DNA from: a bacterium
GTDB lineage: Bacteria; ARS69
Direction: 5' to 3'
DNA length: 5,870 bases
NCBI GenBank assembly: GCA_025774865.1
Contig: JALGZO010000562.1
Coordinates: 1 to 5,870 of the forward strand
Shown: one piece after another, positions 1-4,499 of the stretch
How the letters are laid out: each line of letters starts with the position of its first letter
Position numbering within the stretch: the stretch's first letter is position 1
Translations under genes and position numbers: made by a program
Notes under the pieces: generated by a model
What the model saw: the letters and a program-made list of their open reading frames with translations, nothing else
Told to the model about the DNA's origin: nothing
Database searches by the model: none

Positions 1-1
1 T

Positions 2-142
2 CAACTGGCGGACGATCGCCGCCTGCAGGCCGAGTCCGACATCCGGGGCTCGGCGCTCGGTGTCGAGTTCGGGTCGTCCTCGATCCGCGTGGCGCACCGC
101 AGTCCCCCCTTGGGGCATAGATGTTCGACGAGGAGCGTATAG
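2..142 (+). CDS. Possible 3' end of an upstream gene (partial, unidentified)
   Basis: A plus-strand frame is open from the left edge to a TAG at 140-142. It encodes about 46 residues, beginning QLADDRRLQAESDIRGSALG. I recognise no family. The support is codon use: up to about position 105 nearly 90% of its codons end in G or C, as in the clear genes here, and the bias fades near the stop. A competing reading exists on the minus strand: a GTG at 97-95, preceded by a G-run (complement of 104-109) at 6-nt spacing, opens a frame that runs off the left edge. That frame has weaker third-position bias (about 75%). Only the sequence to the left can decide between them. Confidence 0.25.
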   Translation, partial: QLADDRRLQAESDIRGSALGVEFGSSSIRVAHRSPPLGHRCSTRSV

Positions 143-256
143 CTGAGCGAGAACGACCCGGACCCCTCGGTCCACCTTTACAGAGTGCGGGTGCTTCGGC
201 ACACTCGCGCCCGGTTACCGTGACGCACACCATTGCTCGGAGGGAGACGAAGACTG
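143..256 (+). promoter_or_regulatory. Leader of the beta-oxidation gene with a weak promoter candidate
   Basis: This is non-coding sequence ahead of the ATG at 257. A possible sigma70-type promoter is TTTACA (177-182), 17 bases, then CACACT (200-205). The -35 matches 5 of 6 consensus bases but the -10 only 3 of 6, so this is a guess. Two small hairpins are visible: GGACC-CCTC-GGTCC (160-173), and a bulged stem around a TTCG loop (about 183-206) that overlaps the promoter candidate. Neither is followed by a T-run, so neither looks like a terminator. The ribosome binding site GGAGGGAG (239-246) lies 10 bases before the ATG. Confidence 0.2.
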
Positions 257-2287
257 ATGAGCGCGCGCAAGATCGGCATCGTGGGCGCCGGCAACATGGG
301 AAGCGGGATCGCTCAAAAGACGGCCACCGAGGGATTCGAGGTGGTGATGATCGACGTCGACGCACCCGCGGCCGAGCGCGGCCTCGACCGGATCCGGACG
401 CTCCTCGCCGAGGGAGTCGAGCGTCGCATCTTCCCACGGAGCGTCGCCGACGACATTCTCGGCCGGGTCCGAGCGACCGGACGCCCCGAGGACGCGGCCG
501 ATTGCGATCTCGTGATCGAAGCGGTGTTCGAGGACCTCGCGGTGAAGCGCGAGCTGTTCGCCAAGCTGGATGACATCTGCGGGCCCGCGACGATCTTCGC
601 GACGAACACGTCCAGCTTCACCGTCGACGACATCGCCTCCGCAACCGAACGACCGGACCGCGTCTGTGGCCTCCACTATTTCTACCACCCGGCGAAGAAC
701 CGCCTCGTGGAGGTCGTCGCGGGATCGAAGACGTCCGAAGAGACACGTCGCGCCGCCTGGACCTTCGCCGAGGCCACCGGAAAGACGCCGATCCATTCGG
801 CGGACTCTCCCGGATTCGTCGTGAACCGCTACTTCGTCCCGTGGATCAACGAGGCCGTGCGCATCCTCGACGAGGGGCTCGCCGACATTCCTTCGATCGA
901 AGCCGCCGCGAAGAAGGCCTTCCGAATCGGCATGGGTCCGTTCGAGCTCATGAACGTCACCGGCATCCCGATCGGGCTCCACGCTGCGACGACGCTCGGA
1001 GAGCGTCTCGGCCCGTTCTACCGGCCCTCTCCTCGCCTCGCCGCCCAAGTGGAGACAGGCGAGCTCTGGCCGCTCGACGGCGACGCGGACGAGTCGAAGT
1101 ACGAGGGGGTCCGGCGTCGGCTTCTCGGCGTCGCCTTTCTCGTCGCGTCCACCATGGTCGAGGAAACGGTTTGCACGATCGAGGACTGCGACATCGGTGC
1201 GCGCGTGGGCCTGCGGTGGTCACTCGGTCCGTTCGAGCTGGCGAACCGGGTGGGCGTCACCGAGGCGGCCAGGATGGCCGTGGAGCTCGCGTCCCGGTGG
1301 GACGACATCGTGGTCCCCACCCTCTCGCGTCGGCAGGCCGATTCGGATAAACCCTTCGAGTTCCAGCTCGTCCGGCTCTCGGTGGAGGACGGCATCGCCG
1401 AGATCACGCTCAATCGCCCCGACGCGCTGAACGCGCTCAACGAAACGCTGGTGAGTCAGCTCGAGCAGGCCTTCGACGAAGCGGACGGGCGCTCCGATGT
1501 CGGGACGATCGTGCTCCGCGGCGCCGGCAAGGCCTTCGTGGCCGGAGCCGACATCAAGTTCTTCGTGCGGAACCTCGACGCGGGTACGGTCGACCGGATC
1601 CGGGAGTTCACGGAAAGGGCACAGTCGCTGTACCGCCGGATCGACGAGAGCGACAAGCTCGTCATCTGCCGACTCGACGGTCTCGCGCTGGGCGGCGGCT
1701 CCGAGCTCGCTCTCTGCGCCGACGTCATCCTCGCCACCGATCGAGGAATGCTCGGCTTCCCGGAGACCGGCATCGGGATCTATCCCGGGCTCGGCGGCAC
1801 GCAGCGCACGTCGCGACGCATCGGAATCCCGCTCACGCGGTGGCTCGTTCTGACCGGTAGCACCGTCGACGCGAAGGCGGCGCGCGCGATTGGCCTCGTC
1901 GACGAGATCGTTCCGGTGGAAGAAATGGGGGCGCGCATTCGTGAGATCCATCGCAGCGGACCGGCGAACGGGCGGGCCGCGACCTCGCTACCGGAAGACC
2001 TGGACGAAATCTCCCGCTTCTTCCAGGAAGCCGACACCGAGGCGCTGATCGAAGGAACGACGAAGTCGTCCCACCCTCGCGTCGCCAAGGAAGCGGGCAA
2101 GGTTCGCCACAAGGCGCCGATTGCAACCCGGATCGCCGACCAGCTCATTCGCGATGGAGCCGACAAGGAGCTCGAAGAGGGGCTCGCCATGGAGCTCTCC
2201 CACCTGGAGGAGATCTTCGGAACCCAGGACGCCTACGAGGGACTGTCGAGCCTCGGTCGGAAGCGACCGGCTTTCCACGGGAGATGA
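257..2287 (+). CDS. Bifunctional 3-hydroxyacyl-CoA dehydrogenase / enoyl-CoA hydratase (dehydrogenase first)
   Basis: This 676-residue cytosolic enzyme should catalyse two steps of fatty-acid beta-oxidation: hydration of 2-enoyl-CoA and NAD-dependent oxidation of 3-hydroxyacyl-CoA. The N-terminal Rossmann fold has GAGNMG (10-15) and the NAD-ribose acidic residue D33. The dehydrogenase catalytic set S119, H140, E152, N190 has the spacing of the human enzyme. Two dehydrogenase C-terminal-type helical segments follow (about 187-280 and 285-350), each with a GPFEL motif. The crotonase domain (about 370-570) has AGADIK (429-434) at the oxyanion hole and both catalytic glutamates, E483 and E503. 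The tail (570-676) is helical. Domain order is the reverse of E. coli FadB and resembles Bacillus FadN and archaeal crotonyl-CoA hydratase/3-hydroxybutyryl-CoA dehydrogenases. The ATG at 257 is preferred to an in-frame TTG at 233, because the latter would translate the ribosome binding site. Chain-length preference cannot be read, and no thiolase is adjacent. Confidence 0.95.
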   Translation: MSARKIGIVGAGNMGSGIAQKTATEGFEVVMIDVDAPAAERGLDRIRTLLAEGVERRIFPRSVADDILGRVRATGRPEDAADCDLVIEAVFEDLAVKRELFAKLDDICGPATIFATNTSSFTVDDIASATERPDRVCGLHYFYHPAKNRLVEVVAGSKTSEETRRAAWTFAEATGKTPIHSADSPGFVVNRYFVPWINEAVRILDEGLADIPSIEAAAKKAFRIGMGPFELMNVTGIPIGLHAATTLGERLGPFYRPSPRLAAQVETGELWPLDGDADESKYEGVRRRLLGVAFLVASTMVEETVCTIEDCDIGARVGLRWSLGPFELANRVGVTEAARMAVELASRWDDIVVPTLSRRQADSDKPFEFQLVRLSVEDGIAEITLNRPDALNALNETLVSQLEQAFDEADGRSDVGTIVLRGAGKAFVAGADIKFFVRNLDAGTVDRIREFTERAQSLYRRIDESDKLVICRLDGLALGGGSELALCADVILATDRGMLGFPETGIGIYPGLGGTQRTSRRIGIPLTRWLVLTGSTVDAKAARAIGLVDEIVPVEEMGARIREIHRSGPANGRAATSLPEDLDEISRFFQEADTEALIEGTTKSSHPRVAKEAGKVRHKAPIATRIADQLIRDGADKELEEGLAMELSHLEEIFGTQDAYEGLSSLGRKRPAFHGR

Positions 2288-2318
2288 CCCGCCCCCACTC
2301 CGCGTAGAGATCCACACC

Positions 2319-2352
2319 AAAAAAAAGGCCCCGGGAACGATCCCGGGGCCTT
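2319..2352 (-). terminator. Strong intrinsic terminator between convergent genes
   Basis: A perfect 12-bp stem (2325-2336 with 2341-2352, core GGCCCCGGGA) closes a 4-base loop. On the plus strand it is preceded by a run of eight A residues (2319-2326). Read on the minus strand, this is a GC-rich hairpin running into eight U residues, a textbook Rho-independent terminator for the SWIB gene ending at 2379. On the plus strand only TTCGTCTCG follows, so it may act more weakly on the beta-oxidation gene ending at 2287. Confidence 0.9.
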
Positions 2353-2378
2353 CGTCTCGTGACGGAACGCGTGAAGCG

Positions 2379-3002
2379 TCAGGAGGTGTGGACCTTGATG
2401 TGTCTCCCGAGTTCCATCATGTTCACGATCTTCTTTCCGCCGAAGACCGGCCGCAGCTTGTCGTCAGCCCTGATGTTCCGCCGGTTTGCGGGATCCTGAA
2501 GGTCGTTCTTCTTGATGTAGGCCCAGAGCCGCTTCGTGATCTGCGTCCGCGGCTGGGGCGTGTCCCCGACCACCGCGGCGAGTGCGAGGTCCGGCGTCAG
2601 CGGCTTCATGAACGCCGCCGGCGGCTGCCTCTTGCTCTTCTTGGCTTTCGGCCGCGCCGACGCACTCCGCGGAGCTCTCACCTTGCGCACGGCGTTACTT
2701 CTCGTCTTGCGTTTGGCCTTCGCCTTGACCTTGCGCTTGGCCTTCGCCTTCGGCCTGCGCTTGGCCTTCGCCTTGACCGTACGCTTCGCGGTCGCCCTGG
2801 TCTTGCGCTTTGCCTTCGCCTTGACCTTGCGCTTGGCCTTCGCCTTTACCTTGCGCTTCGGCTTCGCCTTGGTCCTGCGCTTGAGCGTAGCCTTGCTCCC
2901 GCTCTTGCGCTTCGCCTTGACGCGGCGTTTGACCTTCGCCTTGGGCTTCCGTCTCGCTTTCGTCTTCGACTTCGCTTTCGACCGGGACTTGGCCTTGGCC
3001 AC
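2379..3002 (-). CDS. SWIB/MDM2-domain protein with Lys/Ala-rich histone H1-like tail
   Basis: This 207-residue, extremely basic protein is probably nucleoid-associated. Residues 1-130 are almost entirely Lys, Ala and Arg, with 8-residue repeats of the type VKAKAKRK, like eukaryotic histone H1 tails or chlamydial Hc proteins. Residues 131-206 form a SWIB domain: the FMKPLTPDLA opening, the KRLWAYIKKNDLQDP helix (157-171), IRADDKL (177-183), FGG (187-189) and a closing MMELGRHIKVH helix. SWIB is the fold of SWI/SNF BAF60 and MDM2. In bacteria it occurs alone or fused to topoisomerase I in Chlamydia, and its partner is generally unknown. The GTG start (3002-3000) is chosen because GGAGGG (complement of 3010-3015) lies 7 bases upstream and the basic tail begins at once. 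The strong hairpin downstream should end its transcript. DNA compaction is inferred from composition. The basic tail would bind nucleic acid non-specifically, so RNA binding cannot be excluded. Confidence 0.9.
   Translation of the reverse strand: MAKAKSRSKAKSKTKARRKPKAKVKRRVKAKRKSGSKATLKRRTKAKPKRKVKAKAKRKVKAKAKRKTRATAKRTVKAKAKRRPKAKAKRKVKAKAKRKTRSNAVRKVRAPRSASARPKAKKSKRQPPAAFMKPLTPDLALAAVVGDTPQPRTQITKRLWAYIKKNDLQDPANRRNIRADDKLRPVFGGKKIVNMMELGRHIKVHTS
2707..2946 (-). repeat. 24-bp degenerate tandem repeat encoding the basic tail
   Basis: Ten head-to-tail units of 24 bp lie inside the SWIB gene, at 2707, 2731, 2755, 2779, 2803, 2827, 2851, 2875, 2899 and 2923. On the plus strand the best-conserved unit reads TTGCGCTTGGCCTTCGCC followed by TTGACC. 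Units 1-3, 5 and 6 are nearly identical, while units 4, 7 and 8 are diverged and the last two are degenerate. Each unit encodes one 8-residue block of the KAKAKRKV type. No indel breaks the register. Confidence 0.85.
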
Positions 3003-3181
3003 CGCAGAACCCTCCGAGTGATGGGGTCACCAGACAAAACTCACGAGAGCGAACTAGACGGAAAGGTGAACTCACCGGACGCGAAAGACAAGTGTTTTCC
3101 GAAGGTCGAACGTCATTTTTCGCACCGGAGTGGACGACCCGCGTCGGTCGTGCGACCATGCCCGCGACCATCGGAGGGGTC
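3003..3181. promoter_or_regulatory. Divergent intergenic region between the SWIB and BMC-T genes
   Basis: This 179-bp space separates two divergently transcribed genes, so both promoters should lie here. It is less GC-rich than the flanking genes, notably around 3031-3125. I found no convincing -35/-10 pair for either gene. A perfect inverted repeat, GGTGA-AC-TCACC (3065-3076), and a nearby odd palindrome, GGTCACC (3025-3031), might be regulator sites. The two ribosome binding sites mark the edges: complement of 3010-3015 for SWIB, and 3173-3179 for BMC-T. Confidence 0.5.
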
Positions 3182-3811
3182 ATGGCGCAGGAAGGATTCC
3201 AGCTTCGCGCGTTCTGCTTCCTCGACAGTATGCAGGCGCAGTTCGCGTCGTTCGTCGGGACGATCACCCAGGGCGATCTGCCCGTCGAGGGGATGGCGTC
3301 CCTGTACGTCGAGATGGCGCCCGGCAACGAGGTCTTCCGGGTCGTCGACGTCGCGGTGAAGGCGACGGAAGCGCGGCCCGGCGCACAGGTCGTGGAGAGG
3401 GAGTTCGGGATGTTCGAGGTCCACTCGCCCTCCCAGGCCGCGGTGATTCAAGCGGGTGAGTCGGTCCTCGAGCGGCTGGGACTCTCGGTCGAGGACCGGG
3501 TGAAGCCGGCGATCGCGTCGCTGCAGATGATCACGAACGTGGACCCCTATCAGGCGCAGCTCTTGAACCGCTTCCGTCGGGGCTCGATGCTCGTACCGGG
3601 AGAGACCCTTCTCGTGGTGGAGGTCGCACCCGCCGCGTACATCAACCTCGCGGCGAACGAGGCGGAGAAGGGCGCCAACATCAAGATCATCCACATCTCG
3701 TCCGTTGGGCGGTTCGGCCGGATGTGGTTCTCCGGAAGCGAGGCCGAGATCCTCGCCGCCCGCGACGCGGCCGTCTCGGCCATCGAGACCGTCACCGGCA
3801 GGCCAGGCTAG
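3182..3811 (+). CDS. Tandem-domain bacterial microcompartment shell protein (BMC-T), CcmP/CsoS1D-like
   Basis: This 209-residue protein is a predicted microcompartment shell subunit. Proteins of this family form trimers (pseudohexamers) that tile shell facets, and CcmP and CsoS1D stack as double trimers with a gated pore. The opening LRAFCFLDSMQAQFASFVGT (8-27), BMC domain 1 (about 37-101) and domain 2 (about 141-206) follow CcmP almost motif by motif as I recall it: PGNEVFRVVDVAVKA (47-61), NRFRRGSM (129-136), PAAYINLAANEAEKGANI (150-167) and VGRFGR (175-180). The CsoS1D gating pair Glu-Arg is present as E72-R73. The only cysteine is C12, so there is no PduT-type pore iron-sulfur cluster. 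The ATG at 3182 matches the short N-terminus of CcmP and has GGAGGGG (3173-3179) very close upstream. An ATG at 3158 would add 8 residues but lacks a good ribosome binding site. No other shell gene or BMC enzyme is nearby, so cargo and assembly partners are unknown. Confidence 0.93.
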   Translation: MAQEGFQLRAFCFLDSMQAQFASFVGTITQGDLPVEGMASLYVEMAPGNEVFRVVDVAVKATEARPGAQVVEREFGMFEVHSPSQAAVIQAGESVLERLGLSVEDRVKPAIASLQMITNVDPYQAQLLNRFRRGSMLVPGETLLVVEVAPAAYINLAANEAEKGANIKIIHISSVGRFGRMWFSGSEAEILAARDAAVSAIETVTGRPG

Positions 3812-3945
3812 CGTTTCCCAATCTCGACAACTATTCCCCGACCTTGCCCACCTCGCGCCGGCTGTCGAAAGACTGAACTGAGACTCACAAAGCACCGATA
3901 ACGACACTTGAGTCGAGTTCCAGCCCGACTGTCCGACGAGGAACT
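3812..3945 (+). promoter_or_regulatory. Intergenic region ahead of the FHA-HEAT operon
   Basis: This 134-bp gap follows the BMC-T stop. It contains no T-tailed hairpin, so no terminator for BMC-T is evident, and read-through into the FHA gene is possible. The sequence is less GC-rich than the flanking genes, especially 3870-3910, as promoters often are, but no hexamer pair is convincing. A short ribosome binding site, GAGGA (3938-3942), lies only 3 bases from the FHA start. Confidence 0.35.
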
Positions 3946-4491
3946 ATGTCCAATCAACTCAGAGTTCGACTGTCCCTGAAGGGAAGACCGATCCGCACGT
4001 ATACCTTCAAGAAACAGACCGTCTCGATCGGTCGCGACCCTTCTGCGGACATCTTTCTCGACAACTTCGGAATCTCGCGCGAGCACGCCCAGATCGACCA
4101 GACGCCCGGCGGCTACATCCTCGCGGATCTCGGGAGCGCGAACGGGACGTTCCTGAACGAAACGCAAATCACGCGGGAATTCCTGGGGCAGGACGACGTC
4201 GTTCGCATCGGGAAGTTCTCTCTTTGGGTCGGTGTGGAGGCCGACCGGCGCGAACAACTGCTCGGATCCGTTCCGCTGAGTCAAGAGACGACGGTCCTGT
4301 CGACCGAACAGATGGAGGCGCTCACGCGCAAAGCGCAGACCGAAGAAGCAGCGGTGAAGGCCCGGGAGATGAAGGAACGGGGCGCCTCGGCTTGGAAGTT
4401 GAGTCGGGCGAGCTTCGTCATCGCAGTGCTCGCCACCCTCCTTCTAGGAATCCTCCTCGGCGTGGCGGGCATGCTCCGCTTCGCCCCCTGA
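3946..4491 (+). CDS. FHA-domain protein with C-terminal membrane anchor
   Basis: This 181-residue protein should recognise phosphothreonine at the cytoplasmic face of the inner membrane. The FHA domain (about 5-98) has its conserved residues: the GR pair at 29-30, SREH (44-47) and the NG pair in GSANGTFLN (63-71). S44, R45 and N66 correspond to the usual phosphopeptide contacts. A short segment QETTVLSTEQ (113-122) and a charged helical linker (121-150) follow. One hydrophobic helix (about 155-177) then leaves only RFAP, giving a tail-anchored, N-in topology. There is no signal peptide. The ATG at 3946 is used because strand 1 of the FHA fold starts directly after it. The HEAT-repeat gene starts 8 bases after the stop, implying co-transcription. 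FHA proteins usually serve Ser/Thr kinase pathways or type VI secretion. No type VI gene is visible, so kinase signalling is the better guess. Confidence 0.92.
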   Translation: MSNQLRVRLSLKGRPIRTYTFKKQTVSIGRDPSADIFLDNFGISREHAQIDQTPGGYILADLGSANGTFLNETQITREFLGQDDVVRIGKFSLWVGVEADRREQLLGSVPLSQETTVLSTEQMEALTRKAQTEEAAVKAREMKERGASAWKLSRASFVIAVLATLLLGILLGVAGMLRFAP

Positions 4492-4499
4492 TCTCGCCC

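Noticed and set aside
160-206. Small hairpins upstream of the first gene as a terminator or riboswitch
   Set aside because: The stems are short (5 bp or bulged), no T-run follows, and no known riboswitch core is recognisable.
121-573. Plus-strand open frame starting at the ATG at 121
   Set aside because: It runs into the beta-oxidation gene in another frame, has Arg-rich mirror composition and lacks a ribosome binding site.
215-1048. Long minus-strand open frame (277 codons) opposite the beta-oxidation gene
   Set aside because: It is antisense to a gene with full catalytic motifs. Its Arg/Asp/Glu/Gly-rich, low-complexity composition is typical of mirror frames in GC-rich DNA, and no family is recognisable.
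2707-2946. CRISPR-like or satellite repeat array
   Set aside because: The 24-bp units are contiguous with no spacers and encode an in-frame 8-residue repeat, so they are protein-coding tandem repeats.
2536-3021. Plus-strand frame resembling a hydrophobic Leu/Ala/Phe membrane protein
   Set aside because: The apparent hydrophobic repeats are the complement of the Lys/Ala codons in the SWIB tail. The minus-strand frame has a GGAGGG site and a clear SWIB domain.
3092-3181. N-terminal extension of the BMC-T protein from position 3092 or 3158
   Set aside because: The extra residues do not resemble CcmP, whose N-terminus is short, and the ribosome binding site lies just before the ATG at 3182. The 3158 start remains a minor possibility.
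2121-3359. Plus-strand open frame of 412 codons spanning the SWIB gene
   Set aside because: Its Leu/Arg-rich middle is the mirror of the Lys/Ala repeats. It overlaps three well-supported genes and the terminator, and has no ribosome binding site or domain.
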